DNA of 64,000 nt from Gammaproteobacteria bacterium (GTDB lineage: Bacteria; Pseudomonadota; Gammaproteobacteria; HK1). The number at the start of each line of letters is the position of its first letter. Within the stretch, counting starts at the first letter, position 1. The DNA lies in assembly GCA_021773635.1 (NCBI GenBank), contig JAJFJV010000017.1:62001-126000 (forward strand), in the 5' to 3' direction. The position numbers and the translations under genes are program-made. The notes below the pieces were generated by a model. That model did not search any database. It worked only from the letters and a program-made list of their open reading frames with translations, and was not told the origin of the DNA. Below, in pieces: positions 38,660 through 48,233 of the stretch.

Positions 38660-40117
38660 TTATTCACCGAGTGAAGCCAGTTCCCCTGTACCCCTTTTTT
38701 TCGCAAACACTCTTCCCACTAGATAGATAAGCAAGATATTTAGCGCAAGGGTCCCAAATAATAGATAACTCCGCCCCGGAACATACCCAAAATGGACAAA
38801 CCTATACGCTACTACCAGAGCCATGAGAGAACACAAGATCACATTGCCTCCACCCCATTTATACACTGCGGCTTCAATTGTTGCGCCCAAGATGCCCAGC
38901 GCCAACATACCGAGAAAAACGAGTCCGTATGAGCCCGGATAAAAAAGGAACCCCACTACTCCCGGTAGCGAAATGAAGTGCCGATTGGACATATCTTGCC
39001 GCGAATACGAGGATTTTGAAATTTTACGATCATACAAACTGGTACCACGGTCGGAATACTTCTCTCGCCACCCCTCCTCCCACAAATCCCAACCCAATTG
39101 GGGATAGCTCGACACAGCCATTACACCCTCCATACCAACCCATCGATCCATAATGAGGATTATAAGTTTTGAACCCACATTCCCCACCTTTTCCGTGCTC
39201 ACCTGCAGCGGTTGCAAACATTGGGAATTCCCCGAATTCTGCCCATAGCATTCGATTCTCATCTGGTTGACCAGAAAAATAGAGGCCGCGAACAACAGCA
39301 GCAGCGTGACCAGCGTCATCACCACGGTTCGGAGACGCCATGAAATATGGTACGCCCGTGCCGCTATATAACAGCCTATTAACAAGGCACTTGCATTGAG
39401 AATCATGCCTCGGCTCAGCATTGAAACATTAGACAGGAATGTCTCTGACAGCATGAGAAGAAACAACAAATATGGAATCTTTTCACGGAGCTGTAGCTCG
39501 AAGTGCAACAACACTGCAGAAATCGACGCAGCACCGAAAAGCAGAAGCCACGTGTAAACTCCCCCGAGCCCATAGGGGAGCAAGGTTCGTGGAACTGTGC
39601 CTCGTTGATATATACCGAGGTATGCATTCGTAAGCGTCACTCCAAGGACTAAAATACAAAAACCAAACCAGACTGTATTTCTATGTTCGTCGTAAAGCTC
39701 TCGAACACCCCCAAGAGAGCTCAACTTGAGTGTCTCCATAGATTGGAATAGGAAATGCCCCCGAATCAGCCGTGCAATCAACAGGCCTGAAATTGCACAT
39801 GACGTGACTAAAAGTGCTTTGTCGTATGCATCAGGGGAATAATCGAAATAACCAACGGATTCATGGAATTTCCCTTCCATAAATACCATTCTTACAGAAA
39901 ATTTTAACCAGAACCCTATCCAGAAAAATACCCCGAGGAAAGTATCGAAAAATATACTCCCTCGCTTCAGGCCCAAGAACAGGAGTGCATTCAGCAAGAC
40001 AGCGAAGGTTACATAGATGTACCCCTCGCCCGGATATTGCCGTAATGTTGCTAGCGTAAAGATACCGCAGCCGGACATAAGAAAATACAACCACACGGGC
40101 TCCATTTGTCTCTTCAT
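38660..40117 (-). CDS. Polytopic membrane protein, O-antigen polymerase-like (Wzy-like)
   Basis: A 485-residue membrane protein with at least ten hydrophobic segments and a large loop (residues about 320-400) rich in Ser, Tyr and charged residues (DRWVGMEGVMAVSSYPQLG, SDRGTSLYDRKISKSS). This general plan, a big periplasmic loop near the C-terminus and low sequence conservation, is that of Wzy polymerases. No family motif is certain. It lies between the sugar nucleotide genes and the Wzx-Wzy-like fusion, and has AT-rich codon use. Confidence 0.65.
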   Translation of the reverse strand: MKRQMEPVWLYFLMSGCGIFTLATLRQYPGEGYIYVTFAVLLNALLFLGLKRGSIFFDTFLGVFFWIGFWLKFSVRMVFMEGKFHESVGYFDYSPDAYDKALLVTSCAISGLLIARLIRGHFLFQSMETLKLSSLGGVRELYDEHRNTVWFGFCILVLGVTLTNAYLGIYQRGTVPRTLLPYGLGGVYTWLLLFGAASISAVLLHFELQLREKIPYLLFLLMLSETFLSNVSMLSRGMILNASALLIGCYIAARAYHISWRLRTVVMTLVTLLLLFAASIFLVNQMRIECYGQNSGNSQCLQPLQVSTEKVGNVGSKLIILIMDRWVGMEGVMAVSSYPQLGWDLWEEGWREKYSDRGTSLYDRKISKSSYSRQDMSNRHFISLPGVVGFLFYPGSYGLVFLGMLALGILGATIEAAVYKWGGGNVILCSLMALVVAYRFVHFGYVPGRSYLLFGTLALNILLIYLVGRVFAKKRGTGELASLGE

Positions 40118-40178
40118 CTTTGATCTCGGCCCGACACCAATGCCAGGAAAGTGAAAATGAAATAGAGAATCCTATTCT

Positions 40179-42644
40179 TCAATATGTTCGCCTTAATTCT
40201 GTTACTGCACTTTTTCCTATATTGGATGTTATATCTATATCTTCTTCTGCCGTTTTCTCTGGTGCACAGAGCCTAGAAAGAAGCACTCCCCAAAGGAAGA
40301 ATGTGATGATTCCGGGATAAGGTTGTCTCAAACCAACCGTGAGCGAGTTATCGACCAGCACCAGAAACAGCACCACTCCTATTAATGCACAAAGCCCCGG
40401 GTTGTCTAAAACTTCCTTCCAGTTTCTCCCCGTCTTCCACAACGTGAACGCAATGAGCCATAAAATCGGACCCAGTGCGACCAGGCCAAAATTGTAGATA
40501 AAATCCAGATAATAATTATGCGCACTTGGATATAGCTTGCGGTCTGGAGGTCTTTGGTGCCCAAATGCCACTTTGTAGTCACTGCTTACAATTTCATCGA
40601 TATAAAAGTTCCAGACTGGCATCCTCTCTGAAATATTTCGTGTAACAGAAACCGTACCATCATTCGCCTTCAAACTTCCGGAAGACAAAGATATCTTTCC
40701 TTCTTGGCGAAGAGTGTTCTCCACCACGGGGATGGCACCATAGGCTCCAGCTATGATCATCAACAACAGTAGCAGGGGATTCTTCCACTGTTTTCCGCGT
40801 TTATACAGTAACCAATATGCAAAAAACGTAGCGGCCCCAACTAAAAGCCCTCCTATTGTGAGAACCGACAGGGATAACATTGCGTATATACCCATGGGAA
40901 CTGACAGCATCATAAGTGCCGTCCGACACACTCTATCCGGCCAAAGTGAAAAACAGGAAAACGTGAAAGCGCATACCAGTATCATAGGCACGTATTGAAG
41001 ATGCTGATAGATACTGAAGATATACAGATAGGGCGTAAGGAAGGGAAAACCCTGCTCCCAGGTAGCAGCCAATTGAAGGGGGATAACCAATGCTATGACG
41101 TACAGAGAAGCCCTAGCAAGGCATCTCAAAACATTCGACCCTTTCCCATAAGTTTGCCCCAGAACAAGGGCCAGCATGGGCAAAATAAACTGAATCAGCA
41201 ATATGATCTTTGCCTGTTGCAAGCCTACACGATCATGCGTAGATAGCATGGACGATATGAGCATTAAACAAAAACACAGAAAAATCACAGATAGACTCAC
41301 GCGCGCACGATTATACTTTCCTATGAGAACAATCGTGCCATAGCAGACAAGCACTGAAATCGGTATGGGCAAACTACGAAGGTCGCCACCTGAATTAACT
41401 AAGGTAATAGCTCCGTCTATTATACGAGGCTGGTCCGAGAAGATTCCTCCTGTGAGCTGAAAAAATAAAGGGAACAGGAGGCCAACTGCGATAGCTATTC
41501 CGAAGATCGGAGCGCCAGTAACGATAATTTCCCTGCCCGACTGGGCAGTCCAGTACGCACTAAAATAAAATATCATTGCGATAACAGCGTTGATGAGAAA
41601 TAGCCAGCTCAGAGCCCCTATTCCCAGCAACGCATAAGCGTACGGTACGACAGCTACGATAAAGATGTTGGTCAGTAAATCGGGGCCAAATACATCTCTA
41701 TCGCCCTGGTGCTGGAGCAATCGAAGTCGGAGACGCTGTGCAAATACCATCACGGCACCCCCAAGAAGGGACGCCCCGATGGCCGACCAGAATACTGCTG
41801 GCCTTCCCAATTCCGCTAGTACCCACCAGTCTGCCATCGAGACAAAAACCAAGCCTGTTCCAATACTCACACTTCCAAGCAGAGCTAGCTTAAGCCAGTT
41901 GGGAATCTCACGTATTCTTCCTTCTCGGGCGTGAAAAACAAGTGTTGGACCGAGAGCCTGCGAGAAAATTGTTCCAAGCATACCCCCGATGGCGAATGCA
42001 GTGAACAAATTCCCCGCAAACATCTTGCCGACAAGCGATAAAATCACCAGGCGGAATACAAAAACTGTAACGCCACTAATAACTGTTGAGCCAAAGTGGG
42101 GAAGCATATATACCCAACCAGAATCTAGCAAACTCGCCGAACGCAAATAACTTCTCAAAAAGTTGCCGTAGGACACCACGGGAACTATAGCCCACAGAAA
42201 AATACCAAGAGACCAGAATGGGCTGCCAAAGACAATCGATATAATGGCAACAGCAAGAAGAAGCGATTGTATTGCAGTAAACCATAGAGCAGAGCCATAA
42301 TTTCTCTCGTACTCTTTGCGAGCCAAGTAGACCTCCGATATCCACTCCGAACAACGTCGCAAAACCAGTGCCAACGCAAGCAGCGGTGTAGCCTCAGTCA
42401 CATAAAGGCTGACAATCAAAGCCACTTCTCCCAAAGGGACCAGCAGAATTAAGCGTGACCTCAGTATATGGAGCCACGATATCTTCGATGAATCTCGCAA
42501 AATGACGCTACGCGCATTGGCTGAAAATGCGAGAAAAACCGCTAAGGTAACTCCCTGTACAATGGCGATCTCCGCGGCCAGCTCCGGTTTTCCCATAACC
42601 CCTGCGGCAATCAGCAGAATCGTCATAGAAGAGCCGTTCAGCAA
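40179..42644 (-). CDS. Wzx-like flippase fused to Wzy/WaaL-like polymerase or ligase
   Basis: An 821-residue protein, far longer than either family. Residues 1 to about 390 look like a Wzx/MATE-type flippase (repeated helix pairs, with YLARKEYERNYGSALWF and a loop REGRIREIPNWLKLALLG). From about 400 to 800 a second set of helices ends with PSAHNYYLDFIYNFGLVALG, a motif of O-antigen polymerases/ligases (HNxxLD). Both halves are in one frame without a stop. The start is TTG; the hydrophobic frame stays open some 22 codons further upstream (YLFPLAFLLNGSS) but without a standard start codon, so the N-terminus could be longer or mutated. A 184-base gap separates it from wzx. Confidence 0.75.
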   Translation of the reverse strand: MLNGSSMTILLIAAGVMGKPELAAEIAIVQGVTLAVFLAFSANARSVILRDSSKISWLHILRSRLILLVPLGEVALIVSLYVTEATPLLALALVLRRCSEWISEVYLARKEYERNYGSALWFTAIQSLLLAVAIISIVFGSPFWSLGIFLWAIVPVVSYGNFLRSYLRSASLLDSGWVYMLPHFGSTVISGVTVFVFRLVILSLVGKMFAGNLFTAFAIGGMLGTIFSQALGPTLVFHAREGRIREIPNWLKLALLGSVSIGTGLVFVSMADWWVLAELGRPAVFWSAIGASLLGGAVMVFAQRLRLRLLQHQGDRDVFGPDLLTNIFIVAVVPYAYALLGIGALSWLFLINAVIAMIFYFSAYWTAQSGREIIVTGAPIFGIAIAVGLLFPLFFQLTGGIFSDQPRIIDGAITLVNSGGDLRSLPIPISVLVCYGTIVLIGKYNRARVSLSVIFLCFCLMLISSMLSTHDRVGLQQAKIILLIQFILPMLALVLGQTYGKGSNVLRCLARASLYVIALVIPLQLAATWEQGFPFLTPYLYIFSIYQHLQYVPMILVCAFTFSCFSLWPDRVCRTALMMLSVPMGIYAMLSLSVLTIGGLLVGAATFFAYWLLYKRGKQWKNPLLLLLMIIAGAYGAIPVVENTLRQEGKISLSSGSLKANDGTVSVTRNISERMPVWNFYIDEIVSSDYKVAFGHQRPPDRKLYPSAHNYYLDFIYNFGLVALGPILWLIAFTLWKTGRNWKEVLDNPGLCALIGVVLFLVLVDNSLTVGLRQPYPGIITFFLWGVLLSRLCAPEKTAEEDIDITSNIGKSAVTELRRTY

Positions 42645-42828
42645 GAAAGCGAGGGGAAAGAGGTATATTTTTGCAGTGATCGTATTAACCTGGCAGTTTA
42701 GATTGAACTAAGTGGTGGTGGCCACACCGCTCCTGAGTGAGTTATAGATGACGTTTCCAAGGCTTATAACGAACTTCAGAAGGAGACAGATATGACCGTA
42801 TGCTTCTACCTACCGGTAGTCCCCAGGC

Positions 42829-44046
42829 TTATACCGCAGCCCGTTTAATTAACTCAGCCGACACACTCAGTGACTTAAAGTAAATTGAAATTGTCACCGA
42901 TGCTGCCGCCAGTAATGTAGCTACTGCCACACCAGTTGCTCCAAAAGATGGAATCAATGCCAAATTCAGAATCACGTTAATCAACAATCCAACAATAATT
43001 AATACAAAAAGGAATTTAAATTTCTCAAATCGCATGATTAAGTTGACATGTGGACTGAACGCAAAGGAGATGATGATGGAGGCGCATAAGATTCGGAAGA
43101 CGGTGACCGCATTCGCATACTTTCCGACATCCACCCAGGGTATAACCCACTGAGCCCCCCAACCAGCCAAGATAACTACTGGCACGAAAAGCACTGAAAT
43201 CAACCTGTGCTTGGAATAAAGCCTTTGCAGATCGCCATAGTCCTGGATCTGTTGAATGAGCGGCAAAAATACTGTATTCACGGCTCCCAGAGCCAAAGCC
43301 AGGACGCTGTAGTATCGAAATGCTGATCCATAGGTAGCCAGCTCGTACCCATTAGATATAAGGCGCAACATAATGACATCAACCTGAATAAACAACGCGA
43401 TAAGTAGGAAGTACCCAAATAAGTATTTATAATCTCGCTTCGACAACTCCATGATTAGACGCCAGGACTCGCCGATCTTCATGCCATCTTTTAGATTTAT
43501 CATCGAACCAGAAAACACCACAAATACAAGTAGCATGATCCCAGTGTGGATGAATAATACTTGCCACGACTTTAGGTCAAACCTGACAATATAAATAACA
43601 ATAGCCAAACAACTTCCCGTCAATGTCGACCGTATAATCTCTATTAAAGAGAATCGGACGAAACTCAACTTTCTCTGAGCATGCGTTTTAGAAAAGTCAG
43701 AAAAACATATTGCAATAACTAGGGCATAAACAAGCCAGTAGAGATCGTAAAAATAATCCGATAATGGAAATGCCACAATAAAAATAATTGTAACTATGAG
43801 CACCTGAAGCAGTAGCAATGATGGCAGCGACGTTTCTAATCCAAGACGGTCAAAGCCAACGATATATATTCTATTAAAACTGCCCGCCACGGCTTGGGAG
43901 ACAAGCGTAGCCACCGAGAATGTGAATATATAGGTGGCGTATTCCACTTCAGACATGAAACGAATCATTGCGATTCCAACAATAACCAATACCGCCTTAG
44001 ATGTGGCATCTGAAAATAACACCTGAATAACAGAACGTATTCTCAT
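42829..44046 (-). CDS. wzx: Oligosaccharide flippase, Wzx family
   Basis: A 405-residue membrane protein with about 12 helices. The N-terminal segment (SDATSKAVLVIVGIAMIRFM) and the repeated pairs of helices are as in the polysaccharide biosynthesis (MATE-like) superfamily; the C-terminal half contains FEKFKFLFVLIIVGLLINVI. Flippases of this type move lipid-linked repeat units to the periplasmic face. It overlaps the methyltransferase gene by four bases (ATGA). Low GC (some lines near 32-40%). Confidence 0.85.
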   Translation of the reverse strand: MRIRSVIQVLFSDATSKAVLVIVGIAMIRFMSEVEYATYIFTFSVATLVSQAVAGSFNRIYIVGFDRLGLETSLPSLLLLQVLIVTIIFIVAFPLSDYFYDLYWLVYALVIAICFSDFSKTHAQRKLSFVRFSLIEIIRSTLTGSCLAIVIYIVRFDLKSWQVLFIHTGIMLLVFVVFSGSMINLKDGMKIGESWRLIMELSKRDYKYLFGYFLLIALFIQVDVIMLRLISNGYELATYGSAFRYYSVLALALGAVNTVFLPLIQQIQDYGDLQRLYSKHRLISVLFVPVVILAGWGAQWVIPWVDVGKYANAVTVFRILCASIIISFAFSPHVNLIMRFEKFKFLFVLIIVGLLINVILNLALIPSFGATGVAVATLLAAASVTISIYFKSLSVSAELIKRAAV

Positions 44047-44930
44047 GCTCGCTCTGGCGTGATAACTGATTTTATCAGTTTTCCTTTTTTCGTAGCATCA
44101 GCCTTGCGACAATGGATTATCAATATCTCCGCCCACTTCTTAAACAATAATGCCGGAGAGAATTTCACGATTTGCCACAAGTTATTTGTATCAATCGAAT
44201 AGTTGAAAGTATCTTCGTTCTCAATTGAAAACCCAGCTTGACAAATGACATACCGTGCATCCTCCAACGTGTATTCTCGGTGGTGCCCCGTGAATGGAGT
44301 TTCTGAATAATATACATCTTGAATTGGTGCCATAACGGTTTGTCCCCTAAAGAATAGAAAGTATCGATTTGGCCAAAATGCGATATTTGGGACCTCAAAT
44401 ATTAACGTTCCCCGGGAACCTAGAACCACTCTCATATTTTCCATCAGTATTTTTGGAGAATGTGCTAGATGCTCTGCGACGGCCATACAGGTTACGCCCC
44501 CAAACGTACTGTGGAGGCTATCGATAGCCGGATCAGATTCAGTAAAGTCGATATCAATAACCCGAATTTCATTCACCTCAAGATGATATTTAATGCGGTC
44601 CAACGAATTTTGGTAGTAACTGAACTTCTCCGCGACTGTCACCTTAAAACCCATCCTCTGCATCACAAGAGGGAACGCTCCAAGAAATCCACCCACATCT
44701 AGAATTGATGCTATATTTTCCCCTTTTAGTATCTCGTATGCTCGCCAATAGCGAGCCTCGGAATCCTGAAGATACTTAGTCGGATTAAACTGTCCAGAAC
44801 GCCAACCCGCATTGTGAGTTGCTATCGCCGATATATCCTTAGGAAGTAACTCTTCTAGTTCCACTAGGACTTCCCTGTATTCCTTTGAAAACCTCTTTCT
44901 CTCTTTTTTTGTATCGTTAGTGGAAAACAT
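44043..44930 (-). CDS. Class I SAM-dependent methyltransferase
   Basis: About 295 residues. The SAM-binding motif is ASILDVGGFLGAFPLVM, then the acidic residue region VTVAEKFSY; later VAEHLAHSPKILMENMR and LIFEVPNIAFWP are typical of Methyltransf_11/23 enzymes from polysaccharide clusters. The ATG used has AAGGAAGG six bases before it; a longer frame from 45023 lacks a site. Likely target: a sugar or lipid-linked sugar, unknown. On its 5' side an IS3 remnant separates it from the next gene. Confidence 0.85.
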   Translation of the reverse strand: MFSTNDTKKERKRFSKEYREVLVELEELLPKDISAIATHNAGWRSGQFNPTKYLQDSEARYWRAYEILKGENIASILDVGGFLGAFPLVMQRMGFKVTVAEKFSYYQNSLDRIKYHLEVNEIRVIDIDFTESDPAIDSLHSTFGGVTCMAVAEHLAHSPKILMENMRVVLGSRGTLIFEVPNIAFWPNRYFLFFRGQTVMAPIQDVYYSETPFTGHHREYTLEDARYVICQAGFSIENEDTFNYSIDTNNLWQIVKFSPALLFKKWAEILIIHCRKADATKKGKLIKSVITPERA

Positions 44931-45119
44931 TCTGATCCTTCCTTTAATAACAATGGGGCTATACGGAAATCTGCGGGTAACTCCTGGGAGAGAAAAACTA
45001 TAATCCGTTATACCTAAGAGCATCTTTCGCCCTTAGTCGGGAGCTACGTAAGCTTCCTCCTACCAGCGAGAAGTTATAATAGGTAAAGCTTTCTGGCCTG
45101 GTACAAGCAAGAGGTTCTA

Positions 45120-45432
45120 ATGAGAAAGTCACGATTTACAGAAACACAGATCGTTTTAATCCTGAAAGAACCAGATGCCGGCGCGAAGATGCCCGAACTC
45201 TGCCGGAAACATCCCATTTCGGACGCCACTTAGCTACAATTGGAAGTCAGGGCATGGCGGCATGGAAGCCTCGGATCTGAAGCGTATTCGGGAACTCAAG
45301 GCTGAGAATGTAAAGTTCAAACGGATGTATGCCAATCTGACACTAGAGAACATCTTGATGAAGGCAGCTGCTTTTCGGGATGATTACTCCCGAGTCGAAC
45401 ACCCCTTTCATGTTATCGAACGAATATTTTAA
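45120..45432 (+). pseudogene. Degenerate IS3-family transposase OrfA
   Basis: An IS3-family OrfA broken by one added base. The start (RFTETQIVLILKEPDAGAK, CRKHPISDAT) runs into TAG at 45231; one frame over it continues YNWKSGHGGMEASDLKRI and ENVKFKRMYANLTLEN, which completes the OrfA helix. Intact relatives read ISDATYYNWKSKYGG, so a single-base insertion at the TAC codon explains the break. No OrfB follows and I see no clear terminal repeats. It lies on the opposite strand, within a 757-base gap of the polysaccharide genes. The remaining 255 bases to the glycosyltransferase (45433-45687) show nothing I can support. Confidence 0.88.
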
Positions 45433-45687
45433 TTCAACAAATCCGTTACCGAGGATCGGCGAAAAATGCTAATCGATTGTTTATGGTCTAGCCAATCTGT
45501 ATATGGCGAAAATATTTCCGCTGGAAGCTGCATCGAGAACGTGCGGCTGCGATCTGTTATTGTCCCGTACCGTCGGGATAGAATGCGGAAATAGTAGCGC
45601 GGTCATGCCCATTGACGCCTATTGTTTGTATGCTTGGTTAGGCCATTATGAGAAGATGGCCGTCACGGTTAATTGTTCAGGGTTTTC

Positions 45688-46851
45688 TTACTGTCGGAGC
45701 GAAGAACCACACGCACTTCGAACACTCTGAATATTTACATATAGTTCTACGTACTTTTTCACAATCAAGTCCCAACTGAAGGACTCTTTGACATATCTCT
45801 GCAACTTGATTCCCATCTTTTCTATGCGCACCCGATCTCCGAGCAGGTTACGCAAGCCATTTTCTATCCCACTAATACTTGCGCCCACAACCACTCCTCC
45901 TCCGATACGCTCAATGTCATTAAAATCACATCCATCTGTAACAATTGCCGGTGTCCCTACGCTACCCGCTTCAAGAACAACGATCGACATCGGTTCCTGC
46001 CTGGAAGGTAATACAAGCAAATCCGCCGCGCGGTATGCCTGAGTTTTTTCATCTTCGCCCAGATAGCCAACAAAGTGAACTTTTTCCGAAACACCATGTT
46101 TAGTAACCATAGCCTTCATTCCCGACAGCATGCCACCATCAGGACCAGCAAAAACTAGATGATGTTTCGGAAATTGATCACATATGTTGCAGAAGGCGAG
46201 GAGCAGCAAATCAGGCCCTTTTATGTGGTTTAGGCGACCCATAAACAAGAGTAGCGGAGAATCTCCCAATCCATGCTTGGATCGAAACTCGATTGTGTCT
46301 TTATTGCCATCCTCCTCCATACTGATCCCATTCGGAATAACCGCTATCCTATTCTCTGCTACTCCGTACTCTTTCAGATGATGCTTGTCGCCCTCGGTAA
46401 CAGCAATGCAATAATCTGCATTTCGCAAAATCCTGCCTCCAATTAGGCTATTAAATATTTTCTTAAGGAGTTTCGATCTTCCATAAATTGGGAGAGAGCC
46501 TGCCGGGCATACAACATAGGGTTTAGAGAATTGCCGTATGAAGAAGTAAGCCAGTAAATTCAGTACTGTCCAATGTCCCATTAAATGCACGATATCCGCC
46601 CTTTGGACACTTTCACTAATCCTACTAAGACATCCCTTCGGAACATAAAATCGGCGCCACAAACAGGGACACACACACATGTCTATTCCATGAAATTTGT
46701 CGCCCGAATGCGACGTTAGTCCAACATTCGTTGTCAATATTCTGCACTCGTATCCTAACTTAGTTATATAACGACTCATCTGAAAGGTTCTTTCAGCAGT
46801 ACCTCCCCCGATAACAGGGTCAATCATCGCGTTAACATTTAGGACTCTCAC
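45688..46851 (-). CDS. Glycosyltransferase, GT4 family
   Basis: A 387-residue GT-B enzyme. Family signs are NAMIDPVIGGGTAERTFQMS near the start, VIPNGI after residue 170, LLFMGRLNHIKGPDLLL, and the C-terminal acidic motif RQEPMSIVVLEAGSVGTP. These belong to the GT4 (retaining) class using nucleotide sugars. Donor and acceptor are unknown. It starts 35 bases after the next glycosyltransferase gene and is AT-rich like its neighbours. The C-terminal tail ends close to the IS3 remnant. Confidence 0.88.
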   Translation of the reverse strand: MRVLNVNAMIDPVIGGGTAERTFQMSRYITKLGYECRILTTNVGLTSHSGDKFHGIDMCVCPCLWRRFYVPKGCLSRISESVQRADIVHLMGHWTVLNLLAYFFIRQFSKPYVVCPAGSLPIYGRSKLLKKIFNSLIGGRILRNADYCIAVTEGDKHHLKEYGVAENRIAVIPNGISMEEDGNKDTIEFRSKHGLGDSPLLLFMGRLNHIKGPDLLLLAFCNICDQFPKHHLVFAGPDGGMLSGMKAMVTKHGVSEKVHFVGYLGEDEKTQAYRAADLLVLPSRQEPMSIVVLEAGSVGTPAIVTDGCDFNDIERIGGGVVVGASISGIENGLRNLLGDRVRIEKMGIKLQRYVKESFSWDLIVKKYVELYVNIQSVRSACGSSLRQ

Positions 46852-46886
46852 CGCACACTCCGGTCAATGTTCATAGGCAAGGTATC

Positions 46887-48233
46887 CTAGCCATTCTCAT
46901 TGGAGATACAAGCCCCATCGACAGCAGAATTATCAATCAAAAAAGAAAGATACTGTCCAGATATTCTATCAACGGTATACGCATTAACAAACTGATCAAT
47001 CCTAGCTTTTTTCATCTTCTTACCTAACGCTTCTTTTAAAAACGTCACCATTGTTTCAACTCGTATCTCGGCTCCATTCTCACAAATATTCAACATCAGT
47101 GGATACTTATTCAAAAATGCTGCCGAGCTATCCTCTGCCAAGACTGAAAAGTTTAGTATGGGCTTTCCGGTATAGGCATACTCTATAACTTTGCTCGGAA
47201 GTTGGTAGCTCGTTGCGTTGCCAATATTAACGAGCACATCAGCCTCTGACATTGCCCTTACAACCTCGGGCTGCCCCGAGCGACCATGAATTTCACAAAG
47301 TGGTCGTAATAATGGATGGCGGTCGAGACATTCCAGCACCAGATTTGTGCTACCAAAAAAATGCAATTCCAGACGGTCAAGTAGGTCCGGGTCAAACGAC
47401 ACCACTCTTTCCATCGCTTTCATGTAAGTTTCGGGTTCACGCAAATGCTTATGAAAGTTTCCTACGTAGAGTAATCGAATTTTCCCATCCGCTGGTCGTG
47501 ATCTGCTCTCATCCATCAAACGTACGAAACCAGGATTCAACAACGGCGGAATTATGCGAAGCTTATTTTCTGAAAATGGGAATATTTCCCCATAAATACG
47601 TGACGTTTCGGCCGTTGTGACACTGAGGCCATCGGCATACCGAAAGACGCGCCCCTCAGCTCGCCTATTGAGAGCCCTATATAACCGTTGATTATTCATT
47701 GTGCTCAACTCCGCGAAACAAAATGGATCTCCACTATCAACGATCCATCGAACTGACGGAAATTGTCGTTTCAATGCCAAACCTACAAGGTGGCCTGTGA
47801 ATGGAGGAGCAACCGTAATGATCGCGTCATAGGTTGAGTGTGCCATTAAGTCTTTGGCACATTTTAGTGCATCTCGATACCAGAGAGCCGCGTAGTCTGG
47901 CCAATAGATCTTTTTCCAGGTCAGGTCGTGAATTGCCTTAACCATACGTTTGATAATAGTGGATGTCGGTGGGTTGCCCTTAACTGCTTTCCCCATATTG
48001 AAAGCTGATCGCCCAAGGAGCATTAGCCGAGCTTTCTCTACGAAGGCACTGCCTCTACGATGAACTCGAACTCCATTTCTTATTTCAACTCTTGGAGATC
48101 CCGGGTCCCAAGAGCATATAACCTCAACGTCCAAACCTTTTTCGCTCAAATATTCCGCCACGGAACCCCACCGTAGTGCCCGCGGTGTCAAATGAGGAGA
48201 ATATGAGTAGGAAATAAGAAGAATTCTATTCAT
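46887..48233 (-). CDS. Glycosyltransferase, GT4-like
   Basis: A 448-residue GT-B glycosyltransferase. Opening ILLISYSYSPHLTPRALRWG and later RLLYVGNFHKHLREPETYMKA with VLVNIGNATSYQLPSKVIEY, which is the sugar-nucleotide binding region in GT4-like enzymes, support this. The typical E-x7-E motif is weak (LPSKVIEYAYTGKP). It overlaps the heparinase-like gene by eight bases. Confidence 0.82.
   Translation of the reverse strand: MNRILLISYSYSPHLTPRALRWGSVAEYLSEKGLDVEVICSWDPGSPRVEIRNGVRVHRRGSAFVEKARLMLLGRSAFNMGKAVKGNPPTSTIIKRMVKAIHDLTWKKIYWPDYAALWYRDALKCAKDLMAHSTYDAIITVAPPFTGHLVGLALKRQFPSVRWIVDSGDPFCFAELSTMNNQRLYRALNRRAEGRVFRYADGLSVTTAETSRIYGEIFPFSENKLRIIPPLLNPGFVRLMDESRSRPADGKIRLLYVGNFHKHLREPETYMKAMERVVSFDPDLLDRLELHFFGSTNLVLECLDRHPLLRPLCEIHGRSGQPEVVRAMSEADVLVNIGNATSYQLPSKVIEYAYTGKPILNFSVLAEDSSAAFLNKYPLMLNICENGAEIRVETMVTFLKEALGKKMKKARIDQFVNAYTVDRISGQYLSFLIDNSAVDGACISNENG

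Noticed and set aside
42792-42848. 18-codon plus-strand ORF with a very good AAGGAG site, overlapping the 3' end of wzx
   Set aside because: Opposite to the operon, extremely short and without recognisable features; probably chance or a relic of inserted DNA.
45503-45730. 75-codon plus-strand frame after the IS3 remnant
   Set aside because: No match to IS3 OrfB or another family and it runs into the 3' end of a real gene on the other strand.
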